Shown here one piece after another: positions 24,949 through 37,290 of a DNA stretch of 64,000 bases; position 1 is the stretch's first letter, and each line of letters starts with the position of its first letter. The DNA is from Alviniconcha marisindica (lineage: Eukaryota; Mollusca; Gastropoda; Provannidae): positions 180,001 through 244,000 of the forward strand of contig JABMCL010001519.1 of the NCBI GenBank assembly GCA_018857735.1. Direction: 5' to 3'. The position numbers were made by a program, and so were the translations under genes. Under the pieces are notes generated by a model, which saw only the letters and a program-made list of their open reading frames with translations, was not told where the DNA came from and made no database searches.

Positions 24949-27900
24949 ATGCAAGCTTTCACGTTCGAATTTTACGTTTTATCTTTACTGCTAATTTCGA
25001 AATACCATGCAGCTGCCACAGATTTAGAAGTGGACAAACTGTCAGACGCTGTGACACATGAGCAGACGACAGGACCTGATGATACAATTGGAAATCAACA
25101 GGACAAGCAGACGACAGAAAAAGTGACGTTTAAAGGGAAAATTTCACCGTTAGAGCATTGTATCCTTTGTGTAATTCTTCAGAAGTAATATTCTGTGTAT
25201 TTTTGCATTTTACTTTGAAATTCCTTCGCAGGATTTTAGTGCATTTTTCTTTAATTGTTTCTTTTATTTTTTATACAAAACGTTGATGAGGACCGTCTGC
25301 TGCTACTTGTACGTGGACTAGTAACTGGTATGTTCTGCTCAACGCTGCTCTCCCCCTCCACCCTCTCTGGGTTTTGTTATTGTTGCTGTTATTTCAAATG
25401 TGGTTCTGGGTGCATCAGATTATCATTATGATTAAAACAATAAAAGTAATGAGAAGATTGCTCAGACCTTCAGTTTACAGCCAGTAATAAGTTCTTGATA
25501 ATATCATTTTCTTTTTATTCCATTTCATTTTGTTTATTAAACTTACTTCATCTCATTGATTCTCCTACTACAACCCCGTAAATCCTCAGTGTGAACTGAT
25601 ACTTCTATAAAGAATTTGGTTGCCTCCAGAGAAGAACAAGAAGGAGACCTGGTAGTGGTACTGTTAGTAAAACTAGTATTGTGCAGGCAGCAGGATGCAT
25701 TTGGATTTTATCACTTTTTTGTCCTTCATTTTTTCGGCCCCCCTTCCCTTTTGTGTGTGTGTCCCTTGTGTGCGTGTGTGTGTGTGGGGGGGGGGGTCTT
25801 TTTCATTCCTCATTATGGTGGTAATAAGTTCTGCAACAGCAGGTGCTGCCAGCACAAATTGATTCCTCCTTAAGCATGCGCAAGATAAGAAGTTGTTCAG
25901 CGAACACAGGGCAACGCAGCTGAATGCTGTTAAGTCCATGCAGAAGTTCGTCAACCACGAGGCCCAGTATCAACTGGTCAGCATTATGCTGAACCAGCTG
26001 TTTAAGGTTTGTACTTTGCATTATGGTTTGATGAATTCCACTGGCTGCACTGTGTTGATTGTCAATAGTTTAAGTAGCTTCTGCAGAAGGTAATGGTCTG
26101 CAAATGTGATGGTCTGCAGTTATGTCTGGTGGATAAAATGGGAGGGGGGGAGGGGCACCAAAAATGTATTGTAGTTGAATAATCCTGCATCTCATTTCAA
26201 AGAGCTTTAAAAGACTGGAACTGTTCAAATCATATGAGAATTGCTATTGCAAAATTAATGGCAATTAAACATGTTCAGTTTTTCAGGGGTTCCTCTTTTC
26301 ATGCTTTTTGGTCACGTTTGGAGCACAGGTGCATTGAGACAAAGGTCTGGGGGAAAATAGACTGCTTGTTCATATAACAGCAAATCACTATGGTAAAAGT
26401 GAAAGCTGCTTGGGCTTTAGATCTGATTTTTGAACCTGTGAAAGTATATTTATGATTTAGCAAAGTTGTTTGAATTTGCCCAGAAACCACCAAAATATTG
26501 CTTACATTTTGTACAATGTCTCCAGTTCTAATATTGTTAATAATGATGATAACAACATTTTTTTTTTTCTTCTCTTTTTTTCTCTCTCCTTCTGATGTGT
26601 TCCATTTCTCCTGTCCTTTCTGTTTTTGCTCTTTTCATTACTTGATAGTCATTATTTAGTTTTGACCTATCAGTACCTTTAATAACTGCAGTAAAAAAGC
26701 ATGTGTTTCAGGTTTTGTGAGGGTTTTTTTTTTCCTTCTCTTTTCCTTCTTCTTTTTGTGAGTGTATCTGTTGTGTGTGTGTTTAAAAAAAAAAAAAAAA
26801 ATTTTTTTTACAATCCTGTCCAGAACCTCCATGAAGCAAGTCAAAACTTGACCATGTGGGGTTACCTTCCTGGCGATGAGTTTCCCGACAACCAAACCAT
26901 CAGAGAAAGTGAGTGCATGCTAACCAGGACACTTGACAACTGGTGCAACAGTTTCTTCCCTTGTTTTTAAAGCTAGGGTTCCCTAAGTGTTGGTGTGAGA
27001 TGTGAAAGTGATAGTTTCTACTTCAAGTGACTGGAAAGAACATACATGTATACATACAAGTTACAACCAGAGTTCACACCCACTGCAAAATTGTGATAGA
27101 CTGATACTGATAGCTTCTACTTGAAGTGACTAGAAAGAACATGTATGCTACACTCACTGCAAAATTTTGCATATTTTATATATATATATATATATATATG
27201 TATTATTATTATATATTTAGGTGTAACGGTTCATCACAGGGCACATTTTGAAAACAGATTATCTCATCTCTTTATTTTGAGTCTGTCTGACTTCATTATG
27301 GCCACATTTTATGTGTTAGATGTGTTGTAGTTGTAGACTTGTACACTACTGTGACTGTTTCAGTTACTGAAATGTTGATTGCTTTTATACATATATATAC
27401 TCTGCTTTTGAGCAGACTCACTGCACTCTTGTTGCATGTGATTCTGAATTAGTGACTGTATAACACATTTCTGAATGTTTATCAGAATGGTTTACTTACA
27501 GCACTCTTTGGTTATTACATGGCTGGTGCCACGTGAAACTGCTGCTGTCACAGAGCACATTCTGTGTACATACGCCATTTACCCAGAGGAGCTATGCTGA
27601 AATAAATTCTATGTAACATTTATGAACTTTTCTCTCTGATTTATGTAGGTGTATCCAAAGTGCTTGAGAACACAGCTTTGTTTGGCGACATGTTGCTACG
27701 GATGCCTGCAACAGTGCATGAGTTTTACGACAAGAATCGGGACTGGCACATGATCATGGCCTGGGCCTATTCCTTCAGTAACCAGTCTGGGGTATTTGAG
27801 GGCCCGCATGAAATGATGCTGAATTTGGTGAGTTGCACTGTTCAGCCGTGTCAAGTATATTATTGTCGTTGTCTTTGCTTTTGGTGGTGGTCCACATGAA

Positions 27901-29792
27901 ATGATGCTGCATTTGGTGAGCTGCGCTGTTCAGCCGTGTCAGGTATGTTATTGTCGTTGTCTTTGCTTTTGGTGGTGGTCCACATGAAATGATGCTGAAT
28001 TTGGTGAGCTGCACTGTTCAGCCATGTCAGGTATGTTATTGTTGTTGTCTTTGCTGTTGGTGGTGGTCCACATGAAATGATGCTAAGTTTGATGAGTTGC
28101 GCTGTGTTTTCTGTTGGTGGTGGTCCACATGAAATGATGCTAAATTTGGTGAGTTGCACTGTTCAGCCAGGTCAATAATGTTATTGTCGTTGTCTTTGCT
28201 GTTGGTGGTGGTTCATCATTAGACTTGTTTTAGTTACTTTAATGTTTAGTTGTTTCTGGAGAGGTACTGACAGAAACCAAGATCCAGTGTATCATTTGTT
28301 ATTTTTAGCATATTTTACTGTGCAGGTGTTACACATGAGGCCTACAATTACAGCATCTGTGTTTGTGCCATTTCGTGTGCCGATTGTAACACTTACAAAT
28401 AGGTCAGTGCTCATCCAGCATAAAAGAAAAAGAGTAAATATGTTGCCAGTCTGTCACAAAGGACTGTTAAAAAAAATGATTTTTTTTAAAGTTAAACAAA
28501 TGTAACAAATTTGTTCAGGACTCTCTTTTTATTCTTCTCTCCTGGCACCTTCAGGACCCCCCCCCCCCCCCCCCCCCATATTAGTTTTAAAGAATTACAT
28601 AATTCATCTTCTTCTTTTTTAAATGTGCATGCATGATGTTTGTATTTTATTTTTTGATGTATCTGTATTTCAGATGGGCCAGGAGGCTAACTTAATTCCC
28701 AAATCACCTAACTATGTTAACCCCTTCCTGGCTACAGCGGATGAAGAAAAGGTAAGTTTGATCTATGGTGAAAAGCGGAAAACAAGCTGGGGTTTGCTGC
28801 TTTTTTCTGTTCTGCTTCTAGTCCTGATGTGACTGAGAAATGCAGCATTGTTATATAATTTGTTTTGTTTTCATGATTTATTAGTGTTATTGGTGATGGT
28901 GGTGATACTACTGTTTTTGTTATTAATACAGACTGAGCAAGGTATTGTCTGAAGGGCAGTTGGAATTGAGAATACAGCCAGTAGTATTTTTATATGGTTG
29001 ACTCTATGCTGTAAACTCCACAAATTGAGCAGCGTTTGGGTGGAGTGTTAATATACCCAGTGTGTTGAGTTCTAGTTGTGACAGTGAAGAATACATTCTG
29101 TTCTTGGGGTTTAATAACCTCAGAAGCAGAAGGCAACAGCATAAGTGGAATGCAGGCTGCCTGAACAAGAGTGGTCCTCTTCTTCTTCCTAGTTGTATGG
29201 TAACCTCTTAAAAGAGGAATATTCCACAGTGTGCCCATGTGTAGACCAGACAAGAGAAAAGACAATGTGTGTCATGAATGAAAGAGTCACACAGCTGGAT
29301 AAAAAAAACAAACAACAACAACAAAATGGTTACAGCAGATGCTGAAGGGGCTGGTTAAGTGAGCAGACATTCACTGCAGATCAGCAAGGTATGCTTCAAG
29401 GGAAATCTCTAGTGAAATATTTTTCATGAGCCTGTAGCACCCATTGTCTACTATATCTAACTTGCATCTCTGCAGTGCTTCAATGTATAAGACAGATGGA
29501 GTAAAGGTAAATGCATCTGTCAGTAACATACTGATTAATTGGTTTGCTTACAAATGTTTAGATGTATGTATGTTTATTTTTGGGGGCTCATTTTTTGCCC
29601 GTATGAATGGCTCAGTTGTAGTGGATTTGGATTTTTTTATATTGTAGGAATGTCAACAAAATAGCTACAATAACCGAGTCATTTCTGTCTGTCTAGGAGA
29701 AAGTTCCAGTTGCCATGGTGACAAAGAAAGCAAAAGAGAAAAAGGTCAAGAAGATTCCACGAGGACCACGCATGAGTCGCACTGAATTGTAA
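24949..29792 (+). CDS. CCDC134: CCDC134 (secreted/ER coiled-coil protein), complete, six exons
   Basis: ER-lumenal and secreted protein; in vertebrates it is linked to MAPK signalling and to glycosylation control of the chaperone GRP94. Exons: 24949-25170, 25875-26006, 26824-26908, 27649-27827, 28674-28751, 29697-29792 (stop TAA); phases join to 263 residues (human 229). A signal peptide (MQAFTFEFYVLSLLLISKYH) leads. Family segments follow: KKLFSEHRATQLNAVKSM, YQLVSIMLNQLFK, ENTALFGDMLLRMPATVHEF, FSNQSGVFEGPHEMMLNLM, NPFLATADEEK and the basic tail IPRGPRMSRTEL. The final Arg-Thr-Glu-Leu resembles KDEL-type ER retrieval signals (human ends QSEL). The exon 1 donor (TGT|GTAATT) is chosen because it keeps frame; it is the least certain junction. 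The insert relative to human is the acidic, Thr-rich stretch after the signal peptide. Confidence 0.93.
27410..27590. mobile_element. truncated SINE body in CCDC134 intron 3
   Basis: The sequence from GAGCAGACTCACTGCACTC to CATGGCTGGTGCCACGTGAA matches the body of the SINE at 12725-13330, without the tRNA-like head. It ends about 60 bp before exon 4. Confidence 0.8.
27828..28215 (+). repeat. tandem array of CCDC134 exon 4 3'-edge copies with splice donors
   Basis: The last ~23 bases of exon 4 (GCATGAAATGATGCTGAATT TG) and the GTGAGTTG donor, plus ~60 bp of intron, repeat with 88-bp period. The true edge is at 27805-27827, with copies at 27893, 27981, 28069 and 28126 (the last spacing is 57 bp through a deletion). 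Three of the four copies keep GTGAG; the third has ATGAG. Confidence 0.94.
28557..28577. repeat. (C)21 tract
   Basis: Homopolymer ~100 bp before the exon 5 acceptor of CCDC134. Confidence 0.9.
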
Positions 29793-32230
29793 CATTCTAA
29801 GGCATCAGACACAACGAAAAATGAGCACTGGTTTTCTTCATTCATTTTCATCGAACACAAAAGTGTGAATGCAAGTTTGCATGTTACTGGGGTGGGTTGT
29901 AAGTAAGTGGTTGAATGGATCAAACTTATGCTATGCCAAGGATTGAATGGTCAGTCATGCATTTGTCAAATAATTATGTGATGAAGTTTAAACGTTTTTT
30001 GTAATATCAAATTCTATATATATTACATATAAAGTGTATCATTGATGATGGTGTAAAACTTCATAACTCAAAATTTTAAGTTTGAAGAGAAGGATATTTT
30101 AAGAAGTGACAATTTACCCAAACACATTCATTTTTAATGCATGTTTTTTGTGATTCTTGTTCAGGTTTGTGAATGTTTGCCAAAAGAATATCAAAAACAC
30201 CCCTTTTCTGTTGAAAGCAGGTCATGTTTGTTCTGAAATGACTTACATGGTTTTGAACTTGTTTGTTTTCCAATGTTCATCATCGTTCAGCAAACCCATC
30301 TGTGGAGAGTCAGTGTTACTATATTCACCCTGATATAACCCTCCTGGTTTACTGGGCATAAAAAAACCAAGTTAATTACTTACTCTTCAATTATAGATGT
30401 AAAATTGAACTTTGACAGTAGAACACCTACTGGTACTATGGCAGAGGCTGAAAATCTTGTATGGCACAATTTTTTTTTACTATGGCAAAGGCTGAAAATC
30501 TTGTCTGGCACAAACAGTTTAACAGTTGCAGACAAATGTGCTTCAGTAAAACCTTGGCACTTTCAGATTTCAGTTTTTGATTCTTCACAAATGCAGACAG
30601 ATGTGTTCAGTAAAACCTTGGCACTTTCAGATTTCAATTTTCAATTTTTTACAAATGCATCATAGAATTCTAAGGAAGTAACTCAGCTTGCATGTTGATC
30701 ATGAATCACCTCCCTGCAAAATGTGACTAGTGAGGTTTTCCATGTATTTTTAACAAGAATTGTTCCAGTATTATGAAGAATTTTGGTGTTCACAGGTGAT
30801 GTATAAATTAATGTTCTTTAAAAGCTCAAGGTCTCAGAACCCCCTAAAATTGAGTTACATTGTTTTGAAGTGGATTTGAGAGTGAAAACGTGGAAAGTGT
30901 AACTGCTATGATTTGATTGTTTTGATTCATGCAAGAGACTATTATAACCACTGAAAATTGCAGGATGACCACTTGCACCATAGAAATGTTCACAGCTGAT
31001 CAATAATAATTATGCATTACCTCTCACTTGTGTAAGCACACTCAAGCTGAAATATTTATCTTTGGGTATTTATTCATTAAATGGATGGCATTTAAGCTGA
31101 AAAGAGCAAAGTCAGAATGCTGGTTTTCAGCTTTAACCCTTTATTCTATGGCTCCCTTGAATTACCAGGTGTTCCGTGTTTGTGTTCAGTTTACTTCACC
31201 TATTCACTACTACTAGTCACACTTGCTCTCCACTGGATTGCCTCTAGAGGTGACAGTCACACCACAGTTGTCAGCCTTCTCACAGATTCAGTGAGCTTGC
31301 AACAAAAAATGAAAAGTGGAATGGAAAACCCAGGCCGGCACTATTGTGTCAATGTTTGGCATCCACCATTGAAGTCTTGTGTGAATGTACTGTCCTGGAC
31401 ATGCCGGAATCAAGGGAAATGACTGAGTAAGCAAATCTGGCAAGCTAAGTTGGGTTCCAGAATCCAAATGCAGAAGCAATTAAGTAAACATTTTAATCAA
31501 AATCCCAGACCAAATCATTGATAAGGAGGCAAGAGCGTATGTGGCTAGATTGTCCTAGCTTTGTTTTTTGTTGGCATTGCACATGACATCTTTGTTTCTA
31601 GCCTGTGTCTTAGTGGAAAACATCTTCAGGCACAGGTCTTACACCCCAGTGCACATGCCCTTGGCCCATTGAAATAGGTACCTGCTTGTTGTCAAGACAA
31701 CTGCTCAGATACTTCACGTTTTGGGGAACCATTGGCACCTAAATCAAGGTCCTACCCTGTTGAAAGTCCAACTCTATCACAGGCCCTCTCTGTTAAGTGT
31801 GGAGTTGGTCAGAATATAGCTTAATTTGCCCATTGACAGAAGCTGTACCTGTCTAATCTAAGCCTTCTTAGTTCATTCATCTTCATTTTCCCCCAAGCCT
31901 CTTCAAACATGAAGGTATTCATGTCATAAACAGTGAATCAGATTTTTTGTTTGATTTTTTTAACTTGTGATTTGATTATTCCTTGAGGGAAAGTTGAAGG
32001 TGTACTAATATATTTTTTTAATGAAACTGTAAAATTGATTTTTGATGGAGGTTGGGCATCGTTGAGATGTTTGGCTTTTGTTCTGATTTTTGTGGTGCAG
32101 AGTTGTGTTTGACAAGTTCATGGCATGATTCACTCTTTTGTAACCTGTGTACTTGACTGGGCATTAGTTATCAAGTAGTCACACTTGCTTGTTAAGATAT
32201 GTCCATTGGCAGAGTGGAGCTTGGCACAAT
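29793..32230. other. CCDC134 3' flank; short duplications and SINE scraps
   Basis: A 3' UTR is expected here but its end is not clear. 30325-30385 is a copy of the CTGATATAACC repeat family. 30430-30660 contains two local duplications (ACTATGGCA..GGCTGAAAATC and CAGTAAAACCTTGGCACTTTC). No other gene recognised. Confidence 0.55.
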
Positions 32231-32239
32231 TAGTGCCTC

Positions 32240-32880
32240 ACTTAGAAGACTAACTCACATTGGTACTCAAGTGTAACTGAACTTAATGCATTAGTACCCA
32301 AGCTCAACTCTCACATTGGTACTCAAGTATAACTGAACTTAATGCATTAATACCCAAGCTTAACTCTCAGCTTAATGCATTAGTACCCAAGCTTAACTCT
32401 CAGCTTAATGCATTGGTACCCAAGCTTAACTCACAGCTTAATGCATTGGTACCCAAGCTTAACTCACAGCTTAATGCATTAGTACCCAAGCTTAACTCTC
32501 AGCTTAATGCATTGGTACCCAAGCTTAACTCACAGCTTAATGCATTGGTACCCAAGCTTAACTCACAGCTTAATGCATTAGTACCCAAGCTTAACTCTCA
32601 GCTTAATGCATTGGTACCCAAGCTTAACTCTCAGCTTAATGCATTGGTACCCAAGCTTAACTCACAGCTTAATGCATTGGTACCCAAGCTTAACACTCAG
32701 CTTAATGCATTGGTACCCAAGCTTAACTCTCAGCTTAATGCATTGGTACCCAAGCTTAACACTCAGCTTAATGCATTGGTACCCAAGCTTAACTCACAGC
32801 TTAATGCATTAGTACCCAAGCTTAACACTCAGCTTAATGCATTGGTACCCAAGCTTAACTCACAGCTTAATGCAACATCA
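32240..32880. repeat. 33-bp minisatellite, ~18 copies
   Basis: The unit is AATGCATTGGTACCCAAGCT TAACTCACAGCTT, with a few more diverged and longer copies at 32240-32400. Alternation of TCACAG and TCTCAG/ACTCAG variants suggests expansion of higher-order pairs. The 188-codon frame across it repeats 11 residues (NALVPKLNSQL) and is not supported as a gene. Confidence 0.95.
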
Positions 32881-35102
32881 GTGCTGCTTCCATTTGCCAA
32901 TGCTATGATTATTTTGAATTATTTTGAATTGTGTGACCATTGCCCTAGGAAGCCATACAAATGTTTATTTTCCAGCTGATGAACCACCTGTTATATTATT
33001 TTTTGTGACATCTCTGATGGTGCATTACCTGTTTGTCTCCGCATGTCTGTGTACTTGTACATGTGTGTGTGTGTTCTTGCATGGTACATGTATTTATGGC
33101 ATTTTTATGCCCTGGTGGAGAGGTCTGGGTGTAGGATGATAGAGGAAAAACTGTCCTAGTGGCTATTAATAGTTTTATCATGTTTCTGTGTATGGCGTGT
33201 GATCCAACATCCGTCCAAGTGTCATCTGTTGCACAACTTGTGATTTGTGAGAAGTGGAGAATTTAGAGAAGTTCTGTGGTGTATTTTTAAGTGTATGTTT
33301 GTGATGATGTTACTCTGTGTGGGGAGGGTAGTTTTAAAGACTGGGTGTTCGCTGAGTGCCGAAATTGTCATCTGTTGTGCAACTTGTGATTTGTCTGAAC
33401 TGGATAATTTAGAGATGTCATGTTAAGCATAGTTTGTGATGATGTTACTCTATGTCGGAAGGGCAGTTTCAAAAGTAAAGAGTGGGTGTTTACCCAGTGC
33501 TGAAAACGAACATGCACAAGGGGCATCGGGGACAAAACTGGGAAGCAGTGCCTGAGATAGCTGGGACTTGATCACCCCCACCGCCTGCAGCATCCTCAGA
33601 GTAGAAAGCAGAGGAAGGGTAAGTCCAGGATGACCTGGCGTTGAACTGTGGCAGCTGACCTGCCAGAGATCCTTGGAACTGTTGGGTGGGTGGATGGCTG
33701 GGTGGGGGAGTGGAGATGCATGTGCAGCACAAAGCAGAACAGGGTGGAGGAGAGATGCATTGTGATCTTGTCATGCAGTGTTCCCAGTAGCAATGGCTGA
33801 GCACAAAATATTTTGGTCTGTCTTGTAATTTTATGCATGGAAAACACTAACCTGTGTGTGTGTGCTGGTTAAATGATGCACTTATGGTGTAAATATGTAA
33901 ATTATGTGGAAAGCATTTGACAAGTAGAGTAGTTTTCAAATTATGGACTAGTTTAAAAAGATATATTTCACTTGATTAAGTTGTTTGTATGGCATTCTTT
34001 TGAGATTCTTTGCAGTTTTGGTGTATTTTGTTGTAAACTGTGAATATGATTGAAATCCATTGTATAGAAATGACTGCTATTATTGTTGTTTGTTGTTGTC
34101 AGTCTACAGGCTTTCAGACTGTCAATCCCCCAAGCAGCATCAGCCAACCAGAATGCCACAAACAGTATTCTGCATGTAAAGCTTGAAAACAGGCTGCCAT
34201 GTTTGGCCCACACACTGCAGTACAGTAATGGAGCAAAAGACTGGTGGATGCCAAACAAAACTGTCAAAATAAGCAATAGTACACACTCAACGTGGATATC
34301 AGGTGCAATCAAATGTGGCAAAATCTATTCATTTAAATTCTGGACTCAGACTCAGATCATTGTATATTCCACCAGTCAACACAGGGCCACACGATGGGGT
34401 CAGACTGGAAGCTTGTGGGACTGTAACTACAGGAGGTTCGGCTTAGAGCTCAGTGCCATCTGTGGGCATACCAGCATCTTCCTTGTGACAACTGTCAATT
34501 GTATTTGCTACAGTCACTAGGCAAAGTGTATAGTTTCTGAAACAATTGCCGGTTCAACAAATGCTCATCAAAATTACCTGTGCAATGGTTGCTTAAGAAA
34601 ACAACTTGTTTTAAATAATGATGATTGCTGTTTGTCAGTGCTGTATATAGTTTGTACAAGTCAGTAAATGATTCCTCTTGTTATTTTCATGTAATCTGTG
34701 TCAATTCTTGCATGGTGATGTGTTGTTCACAACAAGAGCTGAATAAGCTGGCATTGCTCTCTGATTTCTCACTGAGTAAATGGCAATACAGTTTTTTTCA
34801 AAATAAGCAACTTCATAAAATTGTTGGCGTGTCATATGTTTTGCTAAGGTTTCACAATGAACAAACACTTTGTTGTTTAAAGATGTGAAGTTCATTCCCC
34901 CAAAAAATGACAGAATTGGTGAACTGGTAAAACCTGATGATTTCATCTGCAAGTGCTGCTCTATTATGGAGTATTGTTCGTCCTAAAAGTTTTACAAGGA
35001 CCTATTTTTACTAACACTTCTTGTGCCATAATTTATCATTAGCTTATACTTACTAAACGGCACACACTTACACATGCATGCACACAGCTCACACATGTGC
35101 AT

Positions 35103-35176
<74 letters not shown>

Positions 35177-36360
35177 TAATATGATCATTGCATGTTTTTG
35201 TTTTGCAGCAAAGTGTTGTGCTGCACAATTTCCTTCAGAGTGAGAAAGCATACATATTTTCTGTGCACAATGGAATTGCTTGTAAAGCAAGGAAAGTTCT
35301 GTTAATCATTCAGTAAATCCAGCTAACTGAGAACTGAATAACCACAATGCCTAAATAGGCAAGAAATGCACAGAAAATGTTGTTTAAGTGTGGACATTTA
35401 TTCTAGTTTTTTCAGACTTCTCATTTAGGTATTGGTAATGAAAAGGTTCAAGTAACAAAGCAAATTTATGCTTTTGGTACTACAAGTAGGTGTGTTTCGA
35501 TTTTGACAGCATTTGTTTTATTTTATGGATTGTTTTTTTGTTGTTGTTTTTCCTTACACTTATTTCCCTTCAAAACAAATGTTTTTCAAGACAGGTAAAT
35601 GATAGCTTTCTTTGAAGGCTTCAGGAATATTAATAAATTGGACAGAATGGTTGACAGTACCAGCATGTCCTATACCCTTATCTTTTTTTTAAATCTTTTT
35701 TTTTTTAAGCAAGGCAATATTGATGTGACTAATTTAATCTTCAGTTTTTTGTTGTTGATGTGTATATGTGTTTTGTTTTGTGTTTGTGTGGGGATTGGTT
35801 TTGTAGATTAGACTTGATTTTATGTGTTTAGACCTGAGAAAGGATGAGAAGAGTTTTGAAATGTGCATTTACATATTGCGGAGTTTGATCATCCTGGACT
35901 GACAGGACATTAAAATCCAATTACTAAGTTGAAGGTTTCAGGAAGTTTGCAGTCAAATGGTATGGACATTTCAGCTGTCACATAACTATGCTTTGCTTTC
36001 ACTTATTAATCAAAATTGTTGAACATGAAGCTTTCTTTCCAAATTGTGCTTGTGGTAAATTCCTAGTACTCTGTATGAGTATACAAGTAGTGCTGCCAAA
36101 CTTTGTGGGTTTTATGTCTTATTTATGGGTCAGTTTTCTGTGTTGAGATCAGTGAAATAAACTACAGGTGTACAAAGTACTTGAGTCCTGGGAGCAGGAG
36201 TATGGAGATGTTTCAGTGCTGTATGGGTACAGCAACAGAATAGAAATGTTAACAAATTTGTTATGCATGAAATAAGTGACCAGATGATTTTACATTTCTA
36301 GTGCCTATAGATATACTGGGTAAATTTGTCAGAGACAATAAAATCATGTCTTTTTTTAAA

Positions 36361-36447
<87 letters not shown>

Positions 36448-36860
36448 AATAGTTGATATGTGCACATGCACTCTTGGCCTTACTGTATGCTCAAATCTTC
36501 ATCAAAAAGTATTGCTAGCAGACTAAAAAGTCTGAACTGAAACTTTCTTTGGTAACAGTCATTCTCGAGTGCACACGCTCTTGAGTGTGCATGTCATTTG
36601 CTCATCAGGTTTTCCTTGAAGTTGAGAAAGGAAATTAATGCAGTCTTGAGAAATGCTATAAAACATTCCAGCAGCTTTGGCACATTTTTTATATTTTTTT
36701 ATTTTGTGTTTACCAGACATTTGACAAAAGAAAAGCATGAGAAACTGAAACATTGCATTCCTTTCTGATGTTACAAAAACAAAACGGGCATGTTTGGCTG
36801 TATGCGCTTAATAAACTTGAAAGAATTTAAAAAAATAAAAATAAAAAATAGAGAAAAAAG
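32881..36860. other. no recognised gene; a two-copy ~146-bp duplication and microsatellites
   Basis: 33218-33505 holds two tandem copies (CATCTGTTG..CAACTTGTGATTTGT to GATGATGTTACTCT, offset ~146 bp). 34040-34090 and 43605-43640 share TATAGAAATGACTGCTATT, the tail of an interspersed element. (CA)n occurs at 35105-35172 and (GT)n at 36363-36445. A 104-codon reverse frame at 33490-33804 ends in a Cys-rich tail but lacks recognised splice partners. Confidence 0.55.
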
Positions 36861-37217
36861 AAGAAGAAATAATTCTTATAAAGTGCTATTCTTCAACCAG
36901 AGTTAAACTCACTGCGCTGTACAAACATCACAAAAACTACATTAGCATACATTTCAGCAAACAGAACCTTAATTATTGTAGCTTAAATTGCCATCGCCTA
37001 TCGAACATTAGACACACACACACACACACACGTAATGACATGCGCACACCAGTCTTCGCTCGTCCACTCGTATAGCAATTAACAAAATATTAACTTAATG
37101 ATCTCAAACAACAACACCAATTTGAATCTGTCTTTTCAGACTGGAAGACTGGAATGAAACAAAAAGAATTAGGCAGTTTACCACATTTCAGTGAATTCAT
37201 ACCATCATAAAACTGAA

Positions 37218-37286
<69 letters not shown>

Positions 37287-37290
37287 TTGC
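36861..37290. repeat. SINE-like fragment and (TA)n
   Basis: 36868-36990 resembles the AATAATTCTTATAAAGTGC family. (TA) repeats span about 37217-37283. Confidence 0.85.

Noticed and set aside
32413..32979. 188-codon frame with 11-residue repeats
   Set aside because: Explained by the 33-bp minisatellite; the tail after the repeat has no recognised domain.
33490..33804. Reverse-strand exon ending in a Cys-rich tail (QFCPRCPLC)
   Set aside because: The peptide looks protein-like at its end, but I found no acceptor with a partner exon and no family; kept only as a note.
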